The translations under genes were made by a program, and so were the position numbers. Below the pieces are notes generated by a model. The model had not been told where the DNA came from. It did no database searches and worked only from the letters and a program-made list of their open reading frames with translations. A stretch of DNA of 17,369 bases from an uncultured Prevotella sp. (GTDB lineage: Bacteria > Bacteroidota > Bacteroidia > Bacteroidales > Bacteroidaceae). Location of the stretch: NCBI GenBank assembly GCA_900548195.1, contig URJQ01000063.1, positions 1 to 17,369 of the forward strand, in the 5' to 3' direction. The first letter of the stretch is position 1; the number at the start of each line of letters is the position of its first letter. Shown in pieces: positions 5,026 to 12,740 of this stretch.

Positions 5026-7899
5026 ATGAAGCACCTCCTGACATACATCGCAATAGCACTGCTCATCCTCCTGATGGGCAGCAGGAATGCGTGTGCCCAG
5101 GAGAACTTAGCAGAGCTGTTCACCATCAATGCCGACCAGGAGTCAGTCACGTCAGCATCCCCTTCCATGCAGCCGCTCGGCATAAGATACACCAAGGAGC
5201 ATCCACTCATCATCGTCTCCGACTGGGGATTCCCACCTTATTCCTATACGGATGAAAACGGTTTGCCAATGGGATTTGAGATAGACATCATACATGAGAT
5301 ATTCGACCGCATCCACATACCGTATGAGATACATCCTATGGAGTGGCAAAAAGCCAAAGAGCAGGTAGCATCAGGCAAGGCGCACCTCATGATGGAAGTG
5401 ATGAAGGATGATGAATACCGCAATCTGGCATACGGCAATCGCTCCTTCTGCCCATACTATGTAGGCATAGCATATACCTCCAACAGCCGAAGCGTGCAGA
5501 AACTGTCTGACCTTCTCCCCACCGACACGCTGGCAATGATTCACTCCAGCTTCGTGGATGACTACTTCAAGCGTCAAAACACCAAGCCTGCATTCCATAT
5601 CATGTACCTCAGTAGGGATAAAATAGGCGAATGGCTCAAGGGTGGTAACAGCAGATACTATATCTGGGGCGAGCGTACACTCATCGATTATGCACGCTCT
5701 TACTACAACGGATCCGACATGCACGTCAATCGCCTCATTGACTTCCCTGAAGGCTCATTCCGATTCTGCAGTACTGACAAGCAGCTCCTCAAAGAGCTTG
5801 ACCTCATATACGACCGCCTGGAGAAAAGCAATGTCATATCCCAGACGCAGCAGAAATGGCTCGATGACAACCTCGAAAACGACAATGACAACGAGCGTCT
5901 CAGCATCATTGCCGCCATTGCCGTCATTGTGCTCATCTTCGTGATCCTCGTCTTCTTCTTCGTCTTTGTGACAAGGGGCAACTCTCTCATCGAGGAATTA
6001 CGCCAGGATTATCTCTTCATCTCAGATATGTCATTGGCATTGTCCGACTGTGACGTCATCGCCTTCGATGTAAAGCGTTATCGCGTCCGCAATATCCACG
6101 GCAATATCCTCCCTGAAGGGGAAATCACCATGCAGGAATATGAGGAGAGAATACATCCTGACGACCTCCTGATAGAGAATGAAGTCCGCGCCAAAGTGGA
6201 CGACGGAGCACCCGAAATGCCTGTCGTGACCTATCGTATGCGCCATTATGGCAAGGGAGATGAATACCGCAGTCTCGAAGCTTGCGCCACAATCCTGCAT
6301 GATGTACATGGCCATCCCGATACCGTCTTCGTCGCTTTCAATGATATCACCGACCATATCCGTGAGGAAAAAGCGCTCGAACTCGTCGAAGTGACTTTCT
6401 CCAAGGCATTCGATGAGACGGATGCCATCATCTCTTTCTACGACCTGAACGGCACGATGAGGCTCAACAATACCAATGCCGAGCGCCTTTTCTTCCCACG
6501 AGGAAGGGATGAAAGCGCCAATTTCATGCAGAGCACGCGACTCTTCGACCTGCCTTTCTTCCGCGGACGCGACTTCGATCTCGTCAATGAAGAGGAGGTA
6601 TATGCCTGCAACTGCGCCGACATTGCCGGCATGAAGGATGCACACTACGTGGAATACCGCGTACGTCATGTCAATGACAGCAATGGCAAGCATATCGGAT
6701 ATGTGGTGATAGGATTCCATAGATATGAGGAAAGAAGCATTGACGTGGAATGCAAGAGACTCCAGCGCCTGGTCGAACAGCGTGCCGCCGCACTCGAAGA
6801 GGTAAAGACCTCCATGCGCTTTGTCATGGAAAAGAGCCGCATCACGCCATTCCAATACACCAAAGAGAGCGACCGCCTGGCGTATGCACCCGACCGTGAG
6901 CATTACGATTTCCTCATGACGGGCGAGGAATATCAGTCCACTTTCATCATCGATGGCGACGAAGACGTCGATACATGGTCGGTCGATGAGATGCTTGAGA
7001 GCAAGGGCGCTTATCATGCCACACGTAAGCTGCGCTCATTCTGTGGCGAGAAATACGGCACTCCGCATTGGTTTTCCATCAATTCCATACCAGTATATGA
7101 TGACAAAGGCACTGTCATCGGAGGATTCGGACTCGCCAAGGACATCACGAGTCATATCCTTATCCAGAAGAATCTACGTAAGGAGACCGAGAAAGCACGC
7201 GACAGCGTAAGGCAGAAGTCGCTCTTCATGGCTAATATGACCCACGAATTGCGTACACCGCTCAATGCCATCAATGGCTTCGCAGACCTTCTCAAGGTGG
7301 CAGAAGACGACTCGCAGAAGGAAGAATACCTCGAAATAATGCGCCAGAACTGCCATTTCCTCATCCGATTGATGGATAATATCGTGCAGCTCTCGATGAT
7401 GGACACCAGCGGATTGACCGTCAAACGTGAGCAGACAGAGATATATTCTGCCCTCCGCAAAGCCTGCCAGACCCTCTTCAGCGAGTATCCACTGCAGGAA
7501 GGCGTCAGCTATCAGCTCGATATTCCCGAGGGAGAACTATCTCTGAACGTCGATTTCCGATATATCATGCGCATCCTGGAGGAACTGGTCAGCAACGCTT
7601 CAAAATACACTTCCAGAGGCACTGTGACCGTAGCGTGCCGCTATATCTATGGCATATTGACCATATCATGCAGTGATACCGGCTGCGGCATACCGTCAGA
7701 CAAGACAGAAGCCGTCTTCCAGCGCTTCGTAAAGCTCAATGAGTTTGTACCAGGCACAGGTCTCGGACTCGTAGTGGCAAAGAATATAGCACACCATATA
7801 GGTGGCTCCCTCACCCTGCAGTCGGTCGAAGGAGAGTGCAGTATCTTCACTTTCACGCTCCCTGTGGAAAGAAGAAAGGATGAATATGGAGAACAATAG
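5026..7899 (+). CDS. Sensor histidine kinase with periplasmic SBP_bac_3-like domain and PAS domains (intact core)
   Basis: The 957-aa protein has a signal peptide (1-25, ending ACAQ). A periplasmic solute-binding family 3-like domain follows (about 58-283; FPPYSYTDENGLPMGFEIDI). A TM helix lies at 292-316, and PAS-like segments at about 335-446, 455-566 and 595-710. The kinase core is complete. The H-box FMANMTHELRTPLNAI carries His740, the N-box is EELVSNASKYT (Asn857), G1 is SDTGCGIP (Asp884, Gly886, Gly888) and G2 is GTGLGLVVAKN (910-920). It should autophosphorylate, but no receiver domain or response regulator is encoded nearby, so its phospho-target is unknown. It shares architecture with the pseudokinase upstream. 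Its 3' end overlaps the start of the LuxR-type gene, implying coupled translation. The ligand is probably a small solute, not identifiable from sequence. Confidence 0.93.
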   Translation: MKHLLTYIAIALLILLMGSRNACAQENLAELFTINADQESVTSASPSMQPLGIRYTKEHPLIIVSDWGFPPYSYTDENGLPMGFEIDIIHEIFDRIHIPYEIHPMEWQKAKEQVASGKAHLMMEVMKDDEYRNLAYGNRSFCPYYVGIAYTSNSRSVQKLSDLLPTDTLAMIHSSFVDDYFKRQNTKPAFHIMYLSRDKIGEWLKGGNSRYYIWGERTLIDYARSYYNGSDMHVNRLIDFPEGSFRFCSTDKQLLKELDLIYDRLEKSNVISQTQQKWLDDNLENDNDNERLSIIAAIAVIVLIFVILVFFFVFVTRGNSLIEELRQDYLFISDMSLALSDCDVIAFDVKRYRVRNIHGNILPEGEITMQEYEERIHPDDLLIENEVRAKVDDGAPEMPVVTYRMRHYGKGDEYRSLEACATILHDVHGHPDTVFVAFNDITDHIREEKALELVEVTFSKAFDETDAIISFYDLNGTMRLNNTNAERLFFPRGRDESANFMQSTRLFDLPFFRGRDFDLVNEEEVYACNCADIAGMKDAHYVEYRVRHVNDSNGKHIGYVVIGFHRYEERSIDVECKRLQRLVEQRAAALEEVKTSMRFVMEKSRITPFQYTKESDRLAYAPDREHYDFLMTGEEYQSTFIIDGDEDVDTWSVDEMLESKGAYHATRKLRSFCGEKYGTPHWFSINSIPVYDDKGTVIGGFGLAKDITSHILIQKNLRKETEKARDSVRQKSLFMANMTHELRTPLNAINGFADLLKVAEDDSQKEEYLEIMRQNCHFLIRLMDNIVQLSMMDTSGLTVKREQTEIYSALRKACQTLFSEYPLQEGVSYQLDIPEGELSLNVDFRYIMRILEELVSNASKYTSRGTVTVACRYIYGILTISCSDTGCGIPSDKTEAVFQRFVKLNEFVPGTGLGLVVAKNIAHHIGGSLTLQSVEGECSIFTFTLPVERRKDEYGEQ

Positions 7900-8908
7900 C
7901 AATAAGGACCTGACACTGTTCAGACGCTTCACCAGATGGGTCTCACGACGCTTGCCGAAGGAGGAAGGCGTTTTAGACAAGAGGAGGAAGTGTCTCGGGG
8001 CATGGTATGTCGCTATCCTGACGCTTGGTATCCTCACCGAACTGCTGGAACTGTCAGGCGCGTTCGACATATTCTTCAAGTGCTCCAATGCCACGATGCT
8101 CGTATTGATGTACGTATGGGTGACGCTATACTGCACCCGGCGCATCTCCGTCCTCAGTTTTGTCTCGCTCCTGAGCGTCACCACGCAGGTGTTCATAGCC
8201 TTGGACACCATCTACAGCGTCCTCGTCCCCACGGTGCAGGATGCCGTAATGGTGACATACGTCAACCTGCTCATCCTCACGGCGAACATCATGTTCTGCC
8301 TGTCCACCTACCAGTCAGTAGCAACACAGGTCAATGTAGCCATAGCATTGGGCACCACAGTGACGTGCATGGTCATCGCCCACGACATGATCTTCTCGCA
8401 GTATATCATCATGGTGGTGATGGTGTTCATCTTCATCAGCCTTCTCGGGCTCTTCATCTCGCGTATCTCAAGCCAGCTGCAGGAAGAAAACGCTGCAATA
8501 AAGCGTAGCGAAGAGGAACTCATGCACATCCTCATGCTCTACAAAGACCAGATGGACTGCATCAACCGACTCGCTAAAAAGGAATACACAGAGGAAGAGA
8601 TGAAGACAGTATTCGAACAGTTTAGCGAGCGATCACAGCGTTATATCCTCGAGAATGTGACCAAATACATCAATGAGCAGACCTACACCAAGGACATCAT
8701 CGAGAAGGCTTTCCCCGAACTGACGCCTTCAGAGCGTGACATCGTCCAGCTCATCCTCAAAGGATATAAGCTCAGCGGCATCTGCACGCTGCTCGAAAAG
8801 TCGGAAGCCAACATCAATACTCAGCGCACAAACATCCGCCGCAAGCTCTCCCTCACCTCCTCCGACCATCTCCTTGACGCTCTGCAGGAGAGGATGAAGG
8901 GGCTATAA
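7880..8908 (+). CDS. Six-TM membrane protein with C-terminal LuxR-type HTH
   Basis: 342 aa from the chosen ATG at 7880, which overlaps the kinase gene by 20 bases. The ATG at 7886 is also possible and has the purine tract GAAGAAAGGA just upstream. A longer frame from 7802 is rejected because its first 26 residues are Ser/Arg-rich read-through of kinase sequence. A basic N-terminus is followed by about six hydrophobic helices (roughly 41-59, 71-86, 90-110, 122-142, 150-168, 173-194). A coiled-coil-like linker (196-235) and a LuxR/GerE-type helix-turn-helix (about 277-340; LTPSERDIVQLILKGYKLSGI and NINTQRTNIRRKLSL) complete it. It has no receiver domain. Coupling to the kinase gene suggests a shared pathway, with the HTH regulating DNA from the membrane. 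Target genes are unknown; autoregulation is possible. Confidence 0.85.
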   Translation: MNMENNSNKDLTLFRRFTRWVSRRLPKEEGVLDKRRKCLGAWYVAILTLGILTELLELSGAFDIFFKCSNATMLVLMYVWVTLYCTRRISVLSFVSLLSVTTQVFIALDTIYSVLVPTVQDAVMVTYVNLLILTANIMFCLSTYQSVATQVNVAIALGTTVTCMVIAHDMIFSQYIIMVVMVFIFISLLGLFISRISSQLQEENAAIKRSEEELMHILMLYKDQMDCINRLAKKEYTEEEMKTVFEQFSERSQRYILENVTKYINEQTYTKDIIEKAFPELTPSERDIVQLILKGYKLSGICTLLEKSEANINTQRTNIRRKLSLTSSDHLLDALQERMKGL

Positions 8909-8998
8909 TGATAGGTTGTCGGTTGATGGTTGTTGGTTGTCGGTAGGTTAGAATAAAATATCAATAAATAAATAATGATAGGTTGTTGGTTGTCGGTA
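8905..8998. repeat. GGTTGTC-type 7-bp tandem repeats with a 67-bp-spaced direct repeat
   Basis: Heptamers GGTTGTC, GGTTGAT, GGTTGTT and GGTTGTC run through 8914-8941. A similar shorter run occupies 8981-8998. The 15-mer ATAATGATAGGTTGT occurs at 8905-8919 and again at 8972-8986, 67 bases apart; the first copy overlaps the stop codon of the LuxR-type gene. The block looks like a local duplication of a short-repeat element. No promoter or gene is seen in it. Confidence 0.75.
8952..8972 (+). repeat. Third copy of the AT-rich inverted-repeat core
   Basis: This 21-mer is identical to the central part of the left arm flanking the GxxExxY gene (199-219). It lies between the two GGTTGTC arrays with no accompanying gene. 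An exact match of this length at a distance of 8.7 kb indicates a dispersed repeat family, although its low complexity lowers the weight somewhat. Confidence 0.7.
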
Positions 8999-9008
8999 GT
9001 CGGTAGCT

Positions 9009-9100
9009 TTGGCTGGAAGCCAATACCGAGCGAAGCGAGAGTAACCCGGGACGAAGTCTCGGGATATAAGAAGACATATATACAGCTGTCTGGAAGACAG
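9009..9100. repeat. Cluster of small palindromes with GGA/GAA triloops
   Basis: TTGGCT-GGA-AGCCAA (9009-9023) and CTGTCT-GGA-AGACAG (9086-9100) are perfect. CCCGGGAC-GAA-GTCTCGGG (9045-9063) has one G-T wobble. A weaker GC-GAA-GC lies at 9030-9036. Each stem closes on a three-base purine loop. Frames on both strands through this area (about 8961-9187) are not credible genes. The block looks like a non-coding intergenic repeat element or structured RNA; orientation and transcription are unknown. Confidence 0.6.
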
Positions 9101-9233
9101 TACCTCGTATTGAGAGTGTTCTTGTTCTTTCGGTATTTCCTTTCAGACAAATCCCGTTGCGTAGCAGTTTGGTCTTCAAGTTGTTAGGACGCTTTTTAGT
9201 CTATTGGCTTTATGGAGTAAAAACAAGGCAAAA

Positions 9234-9321
9234 CAATAGCTATGCTTTTACCTCCCAATAACTATGCTTTTACCTCCTAATAACTATGCTTTTACCTCGT
9301 AATAACTATGCTTTTACAAAG
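9234..9321. repeat. Four tandem 22-bp repeats
   Basis: Units occupy 9234-9255, 9256-9277, 9278-9299 and 9300-9321, each matching (C/T)AATAACTATGCTTTTACC with only a few changes. The first has G for A, and the last diverges at its final bases. The 22-bp period is about two helical turns, so identical faces repeat along the DNA. It lies about 100 bp upstream of the promoter of the second pseudokinase gene. There are no spacers between units, so it is not CRISPR. The rest of the 8909-9482 gap holds only the repeats and sites listed separately. Confidence 0.9.
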
Positions 9322-9349
9322 CCCCCTTTTTTTGTTCCCTCAAAGGGGG
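9322..9349. terminator. C/G-run hairpin after the 22-bp repeats
   Basis: CCCCCTTT (9322-9329) pairs perfectly with AAAGGGGG (9342-9349) around a 12-base loop. It directly abuts the last 22-bp unit and lies before the promoter at 9424, so it may end transcription from the LuxR-type gene. There is no T-run on the 3' side of the + strand. Confidence 0.45.
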
Positions 9350-9423
9350 AGGAAATATTACGTTCTAAGCCTTGTGAACAAGGTGGAAAATGCGTATTTT
9401 TTATGAAAAAATAGCGCTATATC

Positions 9424-9456
9424 TTTCATTTTCTGAATATCATTTGTTATCTTTGC
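9424..9456 (+). promoter_or_regulatory. Bacteroidetes-type promoter for the second pseudokinase gene
   Basis: TTTC (9424-9427), a 20-base spacer and TATCTTTGC (9448-9456) match the Bacteroidetes consensus apart from one base in the -33 box. Transcription would start near 9462, about 20 bases before the ATG at 9483. This excludes the upstream in-frame ATG at 9390 as a start. Confidence 0.75.
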
Positions 9457-9482
9457 ATTCGAAAAACCTAAAACAGTGGGAT

Positions 9483-10853
9483 ATGAAGAAGATAATGATT
9501 GCTTTCTGGCTATTATGCAGCACGATAGCCTTGTCGGCGCAGACACTGCGGCAGTCCGTGGTAAACGGAGTGCAGACCAGTGTGCGACAGTCCGAAAACC
9601 ATGAATGGCGCGAGGCTTTCGCCACTTGTAGAGCCCTCGATGCTATGATAGGAAATGGCAATCCCGACCTGCATTACCTCGTGGCAAAAGAGCGATTCCG
9701 CCTCTATTACCACATCAAGAAAATGCCGGAATGCCGCGCGCAGCTCGCTCTGATGGAGAATTATGCACGTGCCAGCAAGAAGAATGACCTCATAGAGGAT
9801 ATGCTGACCAGAAAAGCTGGGCTCGCCAAGACCACTGGCAATATCAGTCTCGCCACGGAATGCTGCAAGGAAATCTTCGCCATCCACGCCAAAGGCAAGG
9901 ACGACGACGGCAAGGAGCAATGCTATAAGGACATGATTGCCAAGGCAAAGCAAGAAAAAAATGCTTTCATGGCTGACGTGATAGGCAGGATGTACAGCAA
10001 ATGGACCGACTCCATCGCTGGCATAAGATCGGCTAACGAACTCAAAGATGCCAAAGCACAGTTTGCCGCGGCGCAGGAAGAGATAGACAGCAAGGCAACG
10101 AAAATCACGGCGCAGTGGGTCTTTATCGTTGTTCTGATTATCATCGCGGCAGGTCTTGGAGCCGCATTGGCTTTCTTCCTACTCCTTATGTTCAAGAACA
10201 TCAGGGAGATAAAACGCCTGAAGGAAAGCCTTTCGCTCGCCAATTCCAACAATGCACAGAAGAATCGTTTCCTCAATAACATCAGCGCACAGATACGTCC
10301 AGCCCTCAATGCTATGGAGAATGGCGACACAAAGCGCCAGATAAAGGCACTGCAGAGCTACATGGATCATATCGAACGCTATATGGCACTGGAGCAGACA
10401 CGAGATGAGCACTATCAGACGGCTGAAGAAAATATGGCGCAATTCTGCCAGACAGCGGCTGACGAGGTAAAGAAAATAGTCAGACAAGGCACTGCCGTGA
10501 CATACAACTCACAGTCTTTCACCTTCTCTACCAATGCGGAAGCATTGCGGGAAATAGTGCTCGGCATAGTGGGCGAAGCGGTGAAGCATGATGGAGTGGA
10601 GCGTATCACCATCGAATTCAAGAAGCGTAACCCTCATACCGGTCACCTCAACATCACCGTTGTGGGCATGAGACTGCCGGAGGAAAAGCGCGAATCGCTC
10701 TTCCAGGCTTTCACGGAGACCGTAGATCTCACAGAGGGCGATGGACTTACATACCCTACTTGCAGCCTTATGGCTTACAAGCTCGATGGTCATCTGCGCC
10801 TCGATGATGAGTATAGACAAGGCACCCGCTTCGTCCTGGAACTGAAAGGTTGA
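9483..10853 (+). CDS. Membrane protein with helical periplasmic domain and degenerate histidine-kinase core
   Basis: This is 456 aa from ATG 9483, where a clean signal peptide begins (MKKIMIAFWL..., ending ALSAQ at about residue 20). The periplasmic part (about 21-205) is all-helical and resembles the TPR-type sensors common in Bacteroidetes. A TM helix (about 211-236) and a coiled coil (238-262) follow. Next is an H-box-like stretch, FLNNISAQIRPALNAME, in which the catalytic His is Ala269 and the usual RTP is RPA. The ATPase-like end keeps the overall pattern (EIVLGIVGEAVKHD, then GTRFVLEL), but the N-box Asn is Glu365 and no DxGxG or GxGL motif remains. It should be unable to phosphorylate. 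It follows the kinase/LuxR-type unit but has its own promoter and a strong terminator, so it is expressed separately. Confidence 0.8.
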   Translation: MKKIMIAFWLLCSTIALSAQTLRQSVVNGVQTSVRQSENHEWREAFATCRALDAMIGNGNPDLHYLVAKERFRLYYHIKKMPECRAQLALMENYARASKKNDLIEDMLTRKAGLAKTTGNISLATECCKEIFAIHAKGKDDDGKEQCYKDMIAKAKQEKNAFMADVIGRMYSKWTDSIAGIRSANELKDAKAQFAAAQEEIDSKATKITAQWVFIVVLIIIAAGLGAALAFFLLLMFKNIREIKRLKESLSLANSNNAQKNRFLNNISAQIRPALNAMENGDTKRQIKALQSYMDHIERYMALEQTRDEHYQTAEENMAQFCQTAADEVKKIVRQGTAVTYNSQSFTFSTNAEALREIVLGIVGEAVKHDGVERITIEFKKRNPHTGHLNITVVGMRLPEEKRESLFQAFTETVDLTEGDGLTYPTCSLMAYKLDGHLRLDDEYRQGTRFVLELKG

Positions 10854-10866
10854 CGAAACATGAACG

Positions 10867-10909
10867 AAAAGGAGACTGCATCGGCAATGGCTGACGGCAG
10901 TCTCCTTTT
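10867..10909 (+). terminator. Strong hairpin terminator of the second pseudokinase gene
   Basis: AAAAGGAGACTGC (10867-10879) and GCAGTCTCCTTTT (10897-10909) form a perfect 13-bp stem ending in a T-run, starting 13 bases after the TGA. This is a classic intrinsic terminator. The A-run on the left arm makes it potentially bidirectional. Confidence 0.92.
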
Positions 10910-10990
10910 CCTGTCACTAAGCCATCTCTCGGCTGTCGTTCAAAGGGTGCAAAATAAAGGCAACTATCTATGATAATGCCTGTTTTTCGG

Positions 10991-11019
10991 TTAAAGGAAG
11001 AAAAATTTTCTTCTTTTAA
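10991..11019. promoter_or_regulatory. AT-rich 29-bp palindrome upstream of the lipoprotein promoter
   Basis: TTAAAGGAAGAAAA (10991-11004), a single central A, and TTTTCTTCTTTTAA (11006-11019) are complementary with one G-T wobble. It lies 29 bases upstream of the -33 box at 11048. Such symmetry and placement fit an operator or other upstream binding site; a hairpin is the alternative. No regulator can be named. Confidence 0.4.
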
Positions 11020-11047
11020 GGTATATTTTCATAATAATAACGTATTT

Positions 11048-11082
11048 TTTGGAAGATTTTCCGATATTATGAGTAATTTTGC
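11048..11082 (+). promoter_or_regulatory. Bacteroidetes-type promoter for the lipoprotein gene
   Basis: TAATTTTGC (11074-11082) is a full match to the -7 consensus. TTTG at 11048-11051 is the nearest -33 box, with a 22-base spacer that is slightly longer than usual. The leader to the ATG at 11187 would be about 100 bases and contains no obvious stem. Confidence 0.65.
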
Positions 11083-11186
11083 AGTCGTAAATTTTCGCGC
11101 GCGTGTTTTATATGTAGAACACTATAAGAAAATGCACGCAGAATGACAAGTAATAACGTAGAAAATAAAAAACGAAACCAAATAAA

Positions 11187-12569
11187 ATGAGATCTAAAAT
11201 AATCGCTTTTGCACTCCTTGTGATCACAGTATGCTCTATGTCGTCATGCCTCAATGATGACAATACCGAGGTAACATTCTACGATGATACTGCCATCACC
11301 AGCTTCTCGCTCGGCAATTTCGTATATAATGTTACACTGAAAACAAAGGACGGCAAGGATAGTATCGTGTCAAGAAATGCGGTGGGAACCAATTATCCTG
11401 TCTTCATCGACCAGACCAACCGTCGCATCTACAACGTCGATTCCCTGCCAGTGGCTACTGATATGAAGCACATGCTCGTCTCTGCTTATGCAAAAAATGG
11501 TGGCTCTGTGCTCCTCAAGAAGATTGGAAGCGACTCCCTCCAGTTCTTTTCCAGCACCGACTCGCTCGATTTCTCTGTCACACGTGAGTTGACTGTATAT
11601 TCACAGTCCGGTCTCAATACAGCAAAATACACCGTGGACCTCGTGGCTCACAAGGAATATGCTGACTCCTTCGAATGGAAGAAGCTCGCTATGGTGGAGA
11701 AAATTGCCGCTTATAAGGCTGTGAAGACAGTGGCTTTCGATAATCACCTCTACCTTCTCGGTAAGACAGAGAGCGGTGCCGAACTCCTTTCCACTCCTAT
11801 TACAGACGGCAAAAACTGGGCTGACGTCACTTCGTTCAGCGCTTCTCTCTCTGACGAAGCAAGCATCATAGCAAGTGATAACTGTCTTATGGTTGCTGAT
11901 AAAGGCACCATCTACACCACTGCTGATGGCGCAGAATGGAGCAGCAGCGAGGCGCAGGGCATCAAGACTCTCGTAGGTTTCTGCAATGATGAAGTCTTTG
12001 CACTCTCTGATAGCGGTGAGATGCTCGTATCGCTCGATGGCGGTAAGGCATGGAATATTGACAAGATAGATGAAGATAAGAGTCTTCTTCCTGCAGTGGA
12101 TGTCAATTCTTACGCTACTCAGACCCTCACAAACAAGGATATTGCACGCATCGTAATGGTGGGCGCACGTGCTGAGAGCGACACCGCTGCCGTGGTATGG
12201 AGCAAGATTGTAGAGCAGGATAAGGCTTATGATATGCCTTGGTCATATCAGGAATTTGCTGCTGGCAATGGATATAAGCTCCCTAATATGGAAGGTCTCA
12301 CCATGACATCCTACAACGGACAGCTCTTCGCCATCGGCGGAAAGGGCAGAAACGGCTCTTCTGTCAAGGCTTTCAGCAATGTGTATATCTCCAACGACTG
12401 CGGAATAACATGGCATACAGATGATGCACGCTTCGCTTTCCCTGACATCTTCAAGGCTGACAACGCCTCTATCGTGGCTGACGGAAAGGGCTATATCTGG
12501 ATTATCGCCACAGGTTCAGGTCAGGTTTGGAGAGGAAAAATCAATAAGTTGGCTTGGGCTAATAAGTAA
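11187..12569 (+). CDS. Surface-type lipoprotein with beta-propeller-like repeats (DUF6242-like)
   Basis: This is a 460-aa lipoprotein with an N-terminal signal ending in the lipobox SMSSC (Cys21). It is followed by LNDD, an acidic run just after the Cys that resembles the Bacteroidetes lipoprotein export signal for surface display. The first 150 residues are beta-rich and resemble the N-terminal region of DUF6242 proteins. The rest contains repeated Asp-box-like turns typical of BNR/sialidase-type propellers: TTADGAEWSS, SLDGGKAWN and SNDCGITWH, plus a related VAFDNHLYLLG. No catalytic sialidase residues can be claimed, so an enzymatic role is not supported. It has its own promoter and precedes the PorG-like gene by 171 bases, with no promoter box seen between, so co-transcription is likely. 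The family assignment is from memory of the sequence pattern. Confidence 0.7.
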   Translation: MRSKIIAFALLVITVCSMSSCLNDDNTEVTFYDDTAITSFSLGNFVYNVTLKTKDGKDSIVSRNAVGTNYPVFIDQTNRRIYNVDSLPVATDMKHMLVSAYAKNGGSVLLKKIGSDSLQFFSSTDSLDFSVTRELTVYSQSGLNTAKYTVDLVAHKEYADSFEWKKLAMVEKIAAYKAVKTVAFDNHLYLLGKTESGAELLSTPITDGKNWADVTSFSASLSDEASIIASDNCLMVADKGTIYTTADGAEWSSSEAQGIKTLVGFCNDEVFALSDSGEMLVSLDGGKAWNIDKIDEDKSLLPAVDVNSYATQTLTNKDIARIVMVGARAESDTAAVVWSKIVEQDKAYDMPWSYQEFAAGNGYKLPNMEGLTMTSYNGQLFAIGGKGRNGSSVKAFSNVYISNDCGITWHTDDARFAFPDIFKADNASIVADGKGYIWIIATGSGQVWRGKINKLAWANK

Positions 12570-12740
12570 CCGACCGGCACTTTACATCCCAAACGGTCAC
12601 ATTGTCATTGCTTTCTTGCAAGGAACAGTTTAAGGACAACGCAGATACCACGTCGCAAAGGCTTCGCTTTTTCATCCTGAATGATAAGGGCGACTGCCAC
12701 CCAACTGACGACACTATATATATATAATAATGTACGCGCG

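Noticed and set aside
6031..7017. 328-aa open frame on the minus strand within the active kinase gene
   Set aside because: It is antisense to a gene with clear domains and motifs. It shows no recognisable domain and is explained by the codon bias of the + strand gene.
7802..7879. Upstream start for the LuxR-type gene
   Set aside because: The extra 26 residues are an out-of-frame reading of the kinase C-terminus. The ATGs at 7880/7886 sit at the gene junction and fit translational coupling.
8961..9187. Overlapping 70-72 aa frames on both strands in the palindrome cluster
   Set aside because: Both run through short tandem repeats and palindromes, with no RBS, promoter or domain. The repeats explain the sequence better.
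9234..9321. CRISPR array
   Set aside because: The 22-bp units are contiguous with no spacers, and no cas gene is present.
9390..9482. Upstream start for the second pseudokinase
   Set aside because: It would lie upstream of the mapped promoter motif at 9424-9456 and would bury the signal peptide.
12650..12680. Hairpin around GCAAAGGCTTCGCTTTTT as a terminator between the lipoprotein gene and porG
   Set aside because: The stem is only about four base pairs, and no promoter box follows that would require a transcript end here.
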